From the NCBI GenBank assembly GCA_964437815.1, contig CAYTIE010000017.1, forward strand, positions 1-25,088: DNA of 25,088 nt, given 5' to 3'. Of the stretch, positions 17,295 through 25,088 are shown one piece after another. The number at the start of each line of letters is the position of its first letter. Position 1 is the stretch's first letter. The DNA is from Marisimplicoccus sp964437815. Its GTDB lineage: Bacteria > Bacteroidota > Bacteroidia > Flavobacteriales > Flavobacteriaceae. Made by a program: the position numbers and the translations under genes. The notes beneath the pieces are model-generated. The model searched no databases. It saw nothing but the letters and a program-made list of their open reading frames with translations, and was not told the DNA's origin.

Positions 17295-18221
17295 TTAGTC
17301 AGGTTTATTGCTAGAATTTATTGTATTATCATTATCAATAGTAGATGGAACACTCATAGTTTTTCCTTCTTCTATTAGATTAAAGAATTGATCTAATTTA
17401 GGAAGAACGACTATTCTAGTCCTTCTATTTCTAGCTCTAGTAACTCTTGAATCATTATCAGCAATAGGCATATAGAAACTTCTTCCAGCAGCTACAAGCT
17501 TACCTGGGTCAACTCCATAATCGTTTTGCAGAATTCTTACTACTGATGTTGCTCTTTTTACAGAAAGATCCCAGTTATCAATTATACCAGGAATTTTTTC
17601 AGCAGCTTTTTCTTGATCTATAAGCATATTATCAGTGTGACCTTCAACCATAAATTCTAAATCTGGCTTATCACTTATAACTTTAGCAATTTTCTCAAGA
17701 ACTTTTTTTGCTTTTTCAGTAACTGTAAAACTACCACTGTTAAATAAAAGTTTGTCAGATATTGAAACATATACAACGCCTTTTTCAACATTAATTTCTA
17801 TATCATCATCACTTAATGTTCCAAGCGAACTTTTAAAACTTTGAACTAATGCTAAAGTAACAGAATCTCTTTTTGTTACAGCATCTTGCATTCTTGTTAT
17901 GATAAGGTCTTTTTCTTTAATACTTTCAAGAGAACGTTCTAGGTTTTCAGCTCCCTTTTGAGTAAGTGTAGTTAAATTACCAATATTATCAATCAAATCT
18001 TGATTGTTTGCTCTTAGAAATCTATTTTGCTCTGTAAGAGCAGCATTTCTTCCATTAGCAGTAGCTAGACCTTGATTAGTTCGATCTAATCTGCTTGTTG
18101 CATTATCTAGTAATTCTTTTGTGTCTTGTTGAAGTTTTTCTAAATCTGAATACTTCTTTTGCGAAACACAAGAAGTAAGAAGTAAACCTAGAACTCCAAC
18201 TACTAAAATATTTGTTTTCAT
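17295..18221 (-). CDS. OmpA-family peptidoglycan-binding lipoprotein
   Basis: Envelope lipoprotein of 308 residues. The N-terminus MKTNILVVGVLGLLLTSC carries a lipobox with Cys18. Residues about 20-120 are rich in Leu, Gln, Asn and Lys with heptad character and should form a coiled-coil spacer. The OmpA C-terminal domain at about 160-285 shows LLFNSGSFTVTEKAKKVLEKIAK, VEGHTDN, NWDLSVKRATSVVRIL and ARNRRTRIVV; the Asp in NWDLS and the first Arg of NRRTR are the usual diaminopimelate contacts. It should anchor the outer membrane to the cell wall, similar in role to Pal, though it is not a clear Pal orthologue. There is no N-terminal beta barrel. It lies 48 bases after the glycosyltransferase gene and has a -7-like box of its own, so it may be separately transcribed. 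Confidence 0.92.
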   Translation of the reverse strand: MKTNILVVGVLGLLLTSCVSQKKYSDLEKLQQDTKELLDNATSRLDRTNQGLATANGRNAALTEQNRFLRANNQDLIDNIGNLTTLTQKGAENLERSLESIKEKDLIITRMQDAVTKRDSVTLALVQSFKSSLGTLSDDDIEINVEKGVVYVSISDKLLFNSGSFTVTEKAKKVLEKIAKVISDKPDLEFMVEGHTDNMLIDQEKAAEKIPGIIDNWDLSVKRATSVVRILQNDYGVDPGKLVAAGRSFYMPIADNDSRVTRARNRRTRIVVLPKLDQFFNLIEEGKTMSVPSTIDNDNTINSSNKPD

Positions 18222-18255
18222 TTCAAAAATAATTGGTTAATAAAATTTTCAGCTA

Positions 18256-18263
18256 CAAATCTA
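18256..18263 (-). promoter_or_regulatory. Candidate -7 box upstream of the OmpA-like gene
   Basis: The minus-strand octamer TAGATTTG matches TAnnTTTG and ends 34 bases before the OmpA ATG, a usual leader length. No -33 TTTG is seen 17-23 bases upstream. OmpA lipoproteins are usually abundant, so a private promoter is reasonable, but the support is one short match. Confidence 0.4.
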
Positions 18264-18269
18264 ATATAA

Positions 18270-19274
18270 TTATGGTAATTTATTGTATTTCAGTTCAAAG
18301 AATTTCTTTTTTTTTAAGATAAAATAATTATAGATTATACTGTTTACATAGTAATAATCATCTTTTTTTAGTGAATTATCTCTTTTATTGATCATTGTCA
18401 AAAACTTAAGAAATAAGTTAAAATAAGCTCTATATATAGATAAGAAGCTCATAAACTTTAAATTAATTAATAAGTAAAATGAAGATAAGATATCAATAAT
18501 TATTCTTTGGGGTAGAATAGTCCAAAATTTATTAAATGGGAGATTTTTTACTAACATATATAAAGAATTTCTATAATTTAAATATGTTTTAGAAGCATTT
18601 TCTTTTATAGTATAAGCGCCAATATGGAATACTCTTGATGAAGTAATAGCTTTACAATTATAATTAAGATTATATGCTCTCCAACAAAAATCAATTTCTT
18701 CTTGATGAGCAAAAAAATCTTTATCAAATCCATTCAATTCAATAAAAACCCTTCTTCTTACAAATAAACATGCTCCTGTAGCCCAAAAAATTTTAGAATC
18801 TTTATACTGATTTGTATTATTTTCTATTGAATTTATAATCCTCCCTCTACAAAAAGGATATCCATATTTGTCTATAAAACCACCAGCAGCTCCTGCATAT
18901 TCGAATTTTTCTTGATTATTGTAATCTAATATAATGGGCTGCGCAATGGAGATATTACTATCGTTAAACTCTTTAATTATAGGTTCTAGCCAATTTTCTG
19001 TTACTTTAATGTCTGAATTTAAAAGACAATATATTTCCTCATCAATTTCTTTTAAACCTATATTATACCCTTGTGCAAAACCATAATTTTTATCTAGCTG
19101 AATAACTTTAATTTTTGGATAATTTTTTTTTAAAAAGTCAACTGAATCATCTTCTGAGAAATTATCAATCACATAAATATTAGCCGATTGGGAATTACTA
19201 ATAGTATTCGGGATAAATTTTTTCAACAATTCTATTCCATTCCAATTCAATATTACTACAGCAATTCTTTTCAT
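18270..19274 (-). CDS. Family 2 glycosyltransferase (WbbL/rhamnosyltransferase-like)
   Basis: Inverting GT-A-fold glycosyltransferase, 334 residues. VVILNWNG at 6-13, VIDNFSEDDS at 35-44 and NYGFAQGYNIGL mark the nucleotide-sugar site, LLNSDIKV at 84-91 supplies the metal-binding Asp88, and FFAHQEEIDFCWRAY matches the late acidic motif of this subgroup. The C-terminal part (about 250-295, PQRIIIDILSSFYLLINLKF onward) is hydrophobic with basic residues and probably lies on the inner membrane. Such enzymes add sugars to lipid-linked O-antigen, capsule or exopolysaccharide, but the sugar cannot be named. Its ATG overlaps the TGA of the upstream nuclease-fold gene by 4 bases (ATGA), so translation is likely coupled. 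No other polysaccharide gene is nearby. Confidence 0.88.
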   Translation of the reverse strand: MKRIAVVILNWNGIELLKKFIPNTISNSQSANIYVIDNFSEDDSVDFLKKNYPKIKVIQLDKNYGFAQGYNIGLKEIDEEIYCLLNSDIKVTENWLEPIIKEFNDSNISIAQPIILDYNNQEKFEYAGAAGGFIDKYGYPFCRGRIINSIENNTNQYKDSKIFWATGACLFVRRRVFIELNGFDKDFFAHQEEIDFCWRAYNLNYNCKAITSSRVFHIGAYTIKENASKTYLNYRNSLYMLVKNLPFNKFWTILPQRIIIDILSSFYLLINLKFMSFLSIYRAYFNLFLKFLTMINKRDNSLKKDDYYYVNSIIYNYFILKKKKFFELKYNKLP

Positions 19275-19714
19275 TTTAAGTATAAAGGTAAGTCATCAAT
19301 AAATTCATGTTTTTTATTATCAAAATCGAATTTTAAAAAATAATGATTAATTCCATTGGAAACAACAAGATATGTGCTTTTTAATTCTATATTATATCTC
19401 ATTATTTGATCAAAATGATTATTCACTATTTTTTGTTTGAATGATTTGCATTCAACTAGAATGTTTACTTTTCCGATTTGGTTAAATACTACAATATCAT
19501 ATCTTTTTAAAACTCCGTGAATAGAGAATGCTTTTTCGATATTCATTAAAGATAACGGGTATCCTTTTGAATTTATGTACATAATTAAATTTTGTCTAAC
19601 CCATTCTTCAGGAGTTAAAAAAATCCATTTCATTCTTATTTTATCAAAAATGTAAGTTTTATTATTATTTTTTTTTAATTTGAAATCATAAGCAGGAAAG
19701 TTTAACTTTTCCAT
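19271..19714 (-). CDS. Standalone HsdR_N-type PD-(D/E)XK nuclease-fold protein
   Basis: Small protein (147 aa) resembling the N-terminal nuclease domain of type I restriction enzymes (HSDR_N_2, PF13588) with no helicase part. The PD-(D/E)XK core is intact: Asp73 in KRYDIVVFN, Glu88-x-Lys90 in VECKSF, and the RecB-like Gln103-x3-Tyr107 in FDQIMRY, so nuclease activity is chemically possible. The PEEWVRQ helix at 35-41 is typical of this group. The ATG at 19714 (MEKLNFPAYDF) fits homologues as I recall them; another ATG lies two codons upstream at 19720. No hsdM or hsdS is present, so it is not a restriction system. It is head-to-head with holA and overlaps the glycosyltransferase by 4 bases. 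Its biological role is unknown to me. Confidence 0.85.
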   Translation of the reverse strand: MEKLNFPAYDFKLKKNNNKTYIFDKIRMKWIFLTPEEWVRQNLIMYINSKGYPLSLMNIEKAFSIHGVLKRYDIVVFNQIGKVNILVECKSFKQKIVNNHFDQIMRYNIELKSTYLVVSNGINHYFLKFDFDNKKHEFIDDLPLYLK

Positions 19715-19728
19715 AATCATTTTTTTTG

Positions 19729-20733
19729 ATGAGCGAATACAATAAAATCATTACTAAGATAAACAATGAAGAATTCTTTCCAATCTATATTTTAGTAGGA
19801 GATGAAAATTATTTTGCGGACAATATAATTAAATCACTTGCTTCTAAACTTATAACAAAAGACTCTAAAGATTTCGATTATTTTAAATTCTATGGTAATG
19901 AAGTTAATGAAGATGAAATAATTGATGCTGCTAAAAGATTCCCATTAGCTGGAGATTATAATTTTATTGTAGTAAAAGATGCTAAATCTATTTCTAAGAA
20001 CTTCGATAAACTAACAAGTTATATAGCATCCCCTAATGAAAAAACAATTCTCGTATTGTCTTTTATAAATCAATCAATTGATAAGAGAAAAAGAATTTAT
20101 AGTTTATCAAAAAAAAATGGATTAGCATTTGAGTCAAAAAAGATTTATGAAAACCAGATATTTAATTGGATTAATGAAGTTGCTGATGAGAAAAAAATTA
20201 AACTTCATCCTAAGTCTATACAAATTATAATTGACTTTGTAGGTAATAATTTATCCCAAATTGAAAACGAATTAAATAAGCTTAAAATTAATTCTAAACC
20301 ACAAGACGTTATTAGGCCAGATGAAGTTGAAAGTATTATCGGATTTAGTAAAGAATATAATTTTTTCGAATTAACAAAACATATTGGTAAAAGGAATTTT
20401 ACAAAAACAATTGAGATTATTGAATATATGTCAACTAATTCAGTAAAATATCCTCTTACATTACTGATTTCATCTATTTTTTATTTTTTTAATAAACTTT
20501 TTTTATATCACTCTGTGGAAAATAAAAGAGAAGCATCAAAAATCATGGGTGTAAATCCTTATTTTATAGAAGAGTATAAATTAGCATCTCCTAATTATTC
20601 TATGAAAGACATCTCAAAAATCTTTAATTATTTATTGGAAGCCGATAAAAGATCTAAAGGAATTGATTTTGATAATACAAATTATCATGCAATATCTTCA
20701 GAGCTTATCTATAAGATATTTAATGGTAATTAA
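19729..20733 (+). CDS. holA: DNA polymerase III subunit delta
   Basis: Clamp-loader delta subunit, which opens the beta sliding clamp at primer ends. The 334-residue product has the expected size. The N-terminal domain starts PIYILVGDENYFADNIIKSL (about 17-36), a hallmark of HolA, followed by AAKRFPLAGDYNFIVVKDAK and the middle-domain stretch IIDFVGNNLSQIENELNKL. As usual for delta, no functional Walker A is present. The ATG at 19729 (MSEYNK) is chosen; an in-frame TTG sits one codon earlier at 19726. Its start codon is 8-14 bases from the divergent nuclease-fold gene, and its stop overlaps the convergent E1 gene by 4 bases. It must use a promoter inside the neighbouring gene. Confidence 0.93.
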   Translation: MSEYNKIITKINNEEFFPIYILVGDENYFADNIIKSLASKLITKDSKDFDYFKFYGNEVNEDEIIDAAKRFPLAGDYNFIVVKDAKSISKNFDKLTSYIASPNEKTILVLSFINQSIDKRKRIYSLSKKNGLAFESKKIYENQIFNWINEVADEKKIKLHPKSIQIIIDFVGNNLSQIENELNKLKINSKPQDVIRPDEVESIIGFSKEYNFFELTKHIGKRNFTKTIEIIEYMSTNSVKYPLTLLISSIFYFFNKLFLYHSVENKREASKIMGVNPYFIEEYKLASPNYSMKDISKIFNYLLEADKRSKGIDFDNTNYHAISSELIYKIFNGN

Positions 20734-23117
20734 ATATTACTATACTTGTTTGGATCTACCTCATTCATAATTGCATAAACCATTTCAAATATATCTTCAA
20801 AAGAAGGTTTACTTGAATAATCCCCATCTGAACCATAAGGAGGTCTATGTTCTTTAGCAGTTAGAATTTTCGGCTCACTATCAAGTTTATTATATATATT
20901 TTGAGTATTTAATAATTCTTGGAGAATATAGCTTGAAGCACCGCCAGGCATATCTTCATCTACAATTAGAATTCTATTGGTTTTTTCAATACTTTTTTTA
21001 ATTCGATGAGATATATCAAATGGAATTAATGATTGTAAATCTATGATTTCACAATCTATATCATAATCAAGTAATTTTTTACCTACTTTCTTAACAATGT
21101 TTAAAGTTGAACCATAAGATATTATTGTGAGATCTTTTCCTTTTTTGATAATATCAACTTCACCGATAGGAGTCTCAAGTTTACCAAGATTTGATGGCAT
21201 TTTTTCTTTAGTTCGATAGCCATTTAATGGTTCAATTACAATTGCTGGTTGATCTAAATTCATTAAAGAATTATAAAATCCAGCTGCTTTTGTCATATTT
21301 CTTGGAGTTAAAATAAATATTCCTCTTAAAAAGTTAATCAGTCCACCAAGAGGAGAGCCAGCATGCCATATTCCTTCTAATCTATGTCCTCTAGTCCTAA
21401 CAATTATAGGAGCTATTTGTCTTCCGTGTGTTCTATAACTCATTGTAGCTAAATCATCACTAAGTATTTGTAATGCATAGAGTATATAATCTAAATATTG
21501 TATTTCAGCTATTGGTTTAAGTCCTCTAAGAGCCATTCCAATTGCTTGACCAACTATTGTTGACTCTCTTATTCCTGTATCAAATACTCTATTTTTTCCA
21601 TACTTTTTTTGTAAGCCTTCAAGTCCTTGGTTAACATCACCTATTTTACCAACATCTTCACCAAATATGAATAAGTTATCATGTTTTTCTAGAAGTTCAT
21701 CAAAATTATCCCTTAATACAATTCTTCCATCAACTTCACTACTATTATCATAAGAAGGTTGGATAGAACTCTTTTCTGATAGGTTATTAATATCAATTGA
21801 ATATAAGTCTGTAGAATATTTTTCTGATAATAGTTTTGTTTTTGATTTACACCAATCATCTAACTTATTTTTAATTGATTCATTATTAGGATTTAGGTCA
21901 TATATAGTATTTCTAGCAATTTTTAAGAGCTCAGAGAAATTTATATCATCAATTGATTCAACCCTTTGTTTTAATTCATTTTTCGTATCATTATTATCAA
22001 ATAAATTAAATATATCTAGTAATTCATCTTTTGATTTTAAAAAAGGTGTTTGATAATGTTTCCAAGCAAGTTTTTTCTCTTCTCTTACATATTTTTTAAT
22101 CTCATCATCTATATTCTGTAGTTTTCTCTCTGTAGAAATTTTATTTTCTATAATCCACTCTTTAAATTTTTCATTACAATCATTTGATTTCTCCCAATCT
22201 AGTCTCTCTTTAGATTTATATCTTTCATGAGATCCAGATGTAGAATGACCTAATGGTTGAGTTAATTCAGTTACATGAATAATTACAGGCACATGATAAT
22301 TCCTGGCAATATTTTCTGCATAAGAATATGTCTTCATAAGAGAAGAATAGTCCCATCCTTTTACTTCTAGTATCTCAATTCCAGTTTCATTCTTTGTTAA
22401 TTTAAACCCACTCAAAACTTTAGAAATACTTTCTTTAGTTGTGTGGTATTTGTTGTCCACAGATATTCCATACCCATCATCCCATATACTAATTATTGCA
22501 GGTATTTGCAATACACCACATGCATTAACTGCTTCAAAAAAGACTCCTTGACTTGTACTAGCATTTCCAATAGATCCCCAGACTATTTCATTTCCGTTAT
22601 TTGAAAATTTACTTGAATTTCTAATTTTGTTATTTCTATAAATTTTTGAGGCAAGACCAAGGCCAACTAATCTTGACATTTGTGTTGCTAGAGGGGAAAC
22701 ATCTGAAATATGATTTTTCATAGTAGTCTGATCTATCCATTCCTTAGAGCTATTAATCATTTCTGACAAGAAATGACCAGCCATTTGTCTACCTCCTGAC
22801 ATTCTTTCATAATTTACATCTGCATGACCATAAACGGTAGAAAATATTTCTCTTGGTGATAGTAATTCTTGAGCTAGAAGAAGTGTTCCATCTCTGTAAT
22901 AACCTGATCTATAATCACCATTTTTAAAAAAGTGGCTTAGAACAACTTGGGGGAGTTCTTTACCATCTCCAAAAATTCCAAATTTTCCTTTACCTGATAA
23001 TACGTCCCTTCTTCCCATCACACTTATTTCCCTACTTAAGGATATGATTCTGTAGTCATTAATGACTTTTTCCTTGAATTCTTTTAGATTTATTTCTTCT
23101 TGAGTTTTTGAAAGCAT
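20730..23117 (-). CDS. 2-oxoacid dehydrogenase E1, fused alpha and beta subunits (branched-chain type)
   Basis: Thiamine-diphosphate E1 component of a 2-oxoacid dehydrogenase complex, probably the branched-chain 2-oxoacid type, decarboxylating the oxoacid and passing the acyl group to lipoyl-E2. Alpha and beta chains, separate in most bacteria, form one 795-residue protein here. Alpha: about 20-310, with DYRSGYYRDGT (68-78), ERMSGGRQMAGHF (104-116) and LGHSTSGSHERYKS. Linker: about 310-460, charged and helical. Beta: about 462-795, with LFIFGEDVG, FDTGIRESTIVGQAIGMALRG and VDEDMPGGASSYI. The TPP motif in alpha is GSIGNAST...WDDGYGIS (181-218), a variant of the usual GDG...N. The fusion is common in Bacteroidota by my recollection. 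The gene follows the M1-like gene by 39 bases on the same strand. E2 and E3 are not in the window. Confidence 0.9.
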   Translation of the reverse strand: MLSKTQEEINLKEFKEKVINDYRIISLSREISVMGRRDVLSGKGKFGIFGDGKELPQVVLSHFFKNGDYRSGYYRDGTLLLAQELLSPREIFSTVYGHADVNYERMSGGRQMAGHFLSEMINSSKEWIDQTTMKNHISDVSPLATQMSRLVGLGLASKIYRNNKIRNSSKFSNNGNEIVWGSIGNASTSQGVFFEAVNACGVLQIPAIISIWDDGYGISVDNKYHTTKESISKVLSGFKLTKNETGIEILEVKGWDYSSLMKTYSYAENIARNYHVPVIIHVTELTQPLGHSTSGSHERYKSKERLDWEKSNDCNEKFKEWIIENKISTERKLQNIDDEIKKYVREEKKLAWKHYQTPFLKSKDELLDIFNLFDNNDTKNELKQRVESIDDINFSELLKIARNTIYDLNPNNESIKNKLDDWCKSKTKLLSEKYSTDLYSIDINNLSEKSSIQPSYDNSSEVDGRIVLRDNFDELLEKHDNLFIFGEDVGKIGDVNQGLEGLQKKYGKNRVFDTGIRESTIVGQAIGMALRGLKPIAEIQYLDYILYALQILSDDLATMSYRTHGRQIAPIIVRTRGHRLEGIWHAGSPLGGLINFLRGIFILTPRNMTKAAGFYNSLMNLDQPAIVIEPLNGYRTKEKMPSNLGKLETPIGEVDIIKKGKDLTIISYGSTLNIVKKVGKKLLDYDIDCEIIDLQSLIPFDISHRIKKSIEKTNRILIVDEDMPGGASSYILQELLNTQNIYNKLDSEPKILTAKEHRPPYGSDGDYSSKPSFEDIFEMVYAIMNEVDPNKYSNI

Positions 23118-23133
23118 AGGATTGATAAAAATA

Positions 23134-23146
23134 CAAATATTATTTG
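23134..23146. repeat. 13-bp inverted repeat upstream of the E1 fusion gene
   Basis: CAAATA and TATTTG arms flank a single T, 16-28 bases before the E1 ATG and inside the 39-base gap to the M1-like gene. It could be an operator or part of a promoter. Short AT-rich symmetry of this kind also arises by chance. Confidence 0.2.
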
Positions 23147-23156
23147 CATTTATATT

Positions 23157-25088
23157 TTAGAACCATTTTCTAGAAAATAAATTAATTAATGAGTCAACTT
23201 CATATGAAAGAACAAATCTGATTTTATTATAGTATCTATAATCATTAATCTCTAATCCATTTGAAGAGCTTATTGGAAAGTATAACTCAAAAAAGTCAGG
23301 AAGGAGGTTTAATTTAATGCCTGTGCCATAAAATTCTCTTTTCTTTTGATTCTTATCTTTTAGTATACCTAAATCTAAATACCCTTCAAACCACTTCCAG
23401 AGACCTATATTTATATTAGTTGCAATCATAAGATCATTCGATTTTGGGTTTTCAAAAAAAGATTTAAAACCTCCACCAGCCATTATAAACTGTTGACTTA
23501 GTAATCCTGTACTTTCAGACCTACCTAGATATTCATCAAGTAATAAGTAACCATCAGAACGACCAAGATCATTTCTGAAATTATCATATAATTCATTATT
23601 CCATAAAAATTTCCCAAAGTAAAATCTAAACTGAAATTGTCTATTGTTTTTAAAAAGTTTTCTGTAATCAAAAACAATACTAAGCTTGGTAAAATTATCT
23701 GATAACCTAGTATTAGCAGATGTTCTTAAGTATTTTGATATACCTATGTCTGAATAGGTATAACCTAAGTTATATACTGTATAATTATCTAATAGTTTAG
23801 GTTTTTTCTCATATACATCTTTATCAACACTAAACATTGAGAATGATAATAGTTTTTTTACATTAGATCTTAGATTATTGTTATCTCTAAATAACATTGA
23901 GACTGAAGGGGAGAAAACTTGGTATCTAAGATTTTCTTTATAATGATTTGTTATATAGAATAAATTAAATATTGTTGAATAATTGTTTTTGTTTTCTTTT
24001 TGTAAATTATATGTAACCTTAGTTGAACCAACTAAAGTATTTTCTTTTGTAGAGAATTGAGGTAGTAATTCAAAATTAAATGCTTTATACTTAATACCTG
24101 TGTTAAATATATTTAAACCGGGAGAAACACCATCATAATAATTATATGTAAATTCAGGTCTTAAAAAAATCTTTTTATACTTAGGGTTCTCAATATCTCC
24201 TATAAACGATAATTTAATAGGCTTGGAGCCATTATTTTTTAAATAATACCAGTTATTTGATTTATTTATTTCAGGAAGTTCAATGATAGGATTTATTGCA
24301 ATGTAATCAGCATTTAGATTTGGTATTTTTTCTCGAAGGTATTTATCACTCCATTTAGAATAAACTATAGAATCATTTTTTATTAATGATATATTATATG
24401 GTATATACCTATTGTTTTTCTCAGAAACTCTATAAGTTATTTCATTAGATATATTTAATACACCAATACTTAGATCTAATGACTCTCTTTTAGGTAAATA
24501 TTCATCTATAAACCAGTCAATGTTTTTATCTGTAGATCTCTTTAAAGCTAACTCTATATTATTAGACTTTAGTGAAAGATTTCTTAATTTATTTATTACA
24601 TTCTTAAAGTTATCTTCTCCTATATAACTCTCAAGATATAATAAGCCAATCCCTGTGTGATATGGTGAAGAAATATTATAATTTGCTTTTGTAAGTGTTT
24701 CTCCAGATTGTAGATCACTTTGATGAAGATTTAATCGTTGTATAGATTCGTAATAGTGAATAAATAAATCGTTGAAACTTATGTTAGACAATTCATAATT
24801 TCTAAGAATTTTAAAACCAGATAACCTTCCTAAATATCTGACTTTACTGTGATATTCATCTATATACTTGCTAACAAGAAATATTGCTAAACCATTATAA
24901 ATAAAATGATTTTCTCTTTTATTAATTTTAATTTCTTCATTAAGATAATTGTCAATAAATGATTTAAGAAAAGTAATTTCTTCAAGAAAATTTTTTGAAA
25001 ATGGACTTAAGAAATTAGGAAGTTCATTCAGTCCATAGAATGGATTTCTGTCATAATCACTTTTAGGCACTAATAGTTTATTAATATC
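23157..25088 (-). CDS. M1 peptidase-like pseudoenzyme fused to an outer-membrane beta barrel (5' end missing)
   Basis: The reading frame stays open to the window edge (a GTG at 25070 is probably internal), so the N-terminus lies outside. The first ~70 visible residues match the zinc-site region of M1 aminopeptidases: NGLAIFLVSKYIDEY corresponds to the family's (N)EGLA helix, followed by VRYLGRLSGF. The zinc ligands are replaced: KSFID where HExxH should be, and Asn (YNGLA, codon 24894-24896) where the third ligand Glu should be, with the correct spacing of 18 residues between. From about residue 270 of the visible part, alternating aromatic/polar strands (FLRPEFTYNYYDGVSPGL, FRFYFGKFLWNN, FIMAGGGFKSFF) and the final Phe indicate an outer-membrane barrel. 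It is probably a surface protein without peptidase activity. It precedes the E1 gene by 39 bases. Confidence 0.75.
   Translation of the reverse strand, partial: DINKLLVPKSDYDRNPFYGLNELPNFLSPFSKNFLEEITFLKSFIDNYLNEEIKINKRENHFIYNGLAIFLVSKYIDEYHSKVRYLGRLSGFKILRNYELSNISFNDLFIHYYESIQRLNLHQSDLQSGETLTKANYNISSPYHTGIGLLYLESYIGEDNFKNVINKLRNLSLKSNNIELALKRSTDKNIDWFIDEYLPKRESLDLSIGVLNISNEITYRVSEKNNRYIPYNISLIKNDSIVYSKWSDKYLREKIPNLNADYIAINPIIELPEINKSNNWYYLKNNGSKPIKLSFIGDIENPKYKKIFLRPEFTYNYYDGVSPGLNIFNTGIKYKAFNFELLPQFSTKENTLVGSTKVTYNLQKENKNNYSTIFNLFYITNHYKENLRYQVFSPSVSMLFRDNNNLRSNVKKLLSFSMFSVDKDVYEKKPKLLDNYTVYNLGYTYSDIGISKYLRTSANTRLSDNFTKLSIVFDYRKLFKNNRQFQFRFYFGKFLWNNELYDNFRNDLGRSDGYLLLDEYLGRSESTGLLSQQFIMAGGGFKSFFENPKSNDLMIATNINIGLWKWFEGYLDLGILKDKNQKKREFYGTGIKLNLLPDFFELYFPISSSNGLEINDYRYYNKIRFVLSYEVDSLINLFSRKWF

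Noticed and set aside
18270..19274. Polysaccharide biosynthesis cluster around the glycosyltransferase
   Set aside because: No other sugar-nucleotide, flippase or polymerase gene lies nearby; it is a single glycosyltransferase gene.
19271..19714. Possible type I restriction system
   Set aside because: Only the nuclease-fold domain is present; no helicase, methylase or specificity gene is nearby, so this is a standalone protein.
1..25088. tRNA or rRNA genes, CRISPR arrays, insertion sequences, integrases, toxin-antitoxin pairs
   Set aside because: None seen: nearly all sequence is covered by identified genes, no regular spaced repeats are visible, and no transposase or recombinase motifs appear in the translations.

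Overview
The window reads as AT-rich chromosomal DNA of a member of the Bacteroidota, most likely a small-genome, probably marine flavobacterium. The signs are: visibly AT-rich codons and third positions; no strong Shine-Dalgarno sequences ahead of starts; lipoprotein signals of Bacteroidota type; several starts with a TAnnTTTG box (the -7 element of this phylum) just upstream; and characteristic proteins (YbiT-type ABC-F, E1 alpha/beta fusion, glutaminyl cyclase lipoprotein, HsdR_N-type protein beside holA). The species is inferred only to this level.

Layout. Bases 83-3537 (+): glyA and a secreted double M42 peptidase. 3569-4591 (-): glutaminyl cyclase lipoprotein. 4621-6098 (+): a short-chain dehydrogenase and transaldolase. 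6092-7492 (-): a thioredoxin-fold lipoprotein without its cysteines. 7505-9127 (+): ABC-F protein. 9128-14917 (-): M20 amidohydrolase, recG and pheT, transcribed in that order. 14983-17238 (+): UvrD/PcrA helicase, ending at a strong bidirectional hairpin. 17295-19714 (-): HsdR_N-type nuclease-fold protein, family 2 glycosyltransferase and OmpA-like lipoprotein, transcribed in that order. 19729-20733 (+): holA. 20730-25088 (-): an M1-peptidase-like/outer-membrane barrel protein cut by the right edge, then an E1 alpha/beta fusion. No tRNA, rRNA, CRISPR array, insertion sequence or prophage gene was seen, and no stretch over 300 bases lacks a gene; the longest is the first 82 bases.

The genes fall into three themes. 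One is core information processing (pheT, recG, pcrA, holA, ABC-F). One is central metabolism (glyA, transaldolase, branched-chain-type 2-oxoacid dehydrogenase E1). The third is envelope and peptide chemistry (M42, M20, glutaminyl cyclase, M1-like barrel, TlpA-like lipoprotein, OmpA). Packing is tight: convergent genes overlap or abut at their stops, and three divergent pairs have start codons only 8, 12 and 29 bases apart.

I did not find a clear new multi-gene system. The most notable signals are proteins with lost active sites: the N-terminal M42 copy, the M1-like domain, the TlpA-like domain, and one complete ATP site of the ABC-F protein. A lone PD-(D/E)XK protein head-to-head with the clamp-loader delta gene is also worth a look.
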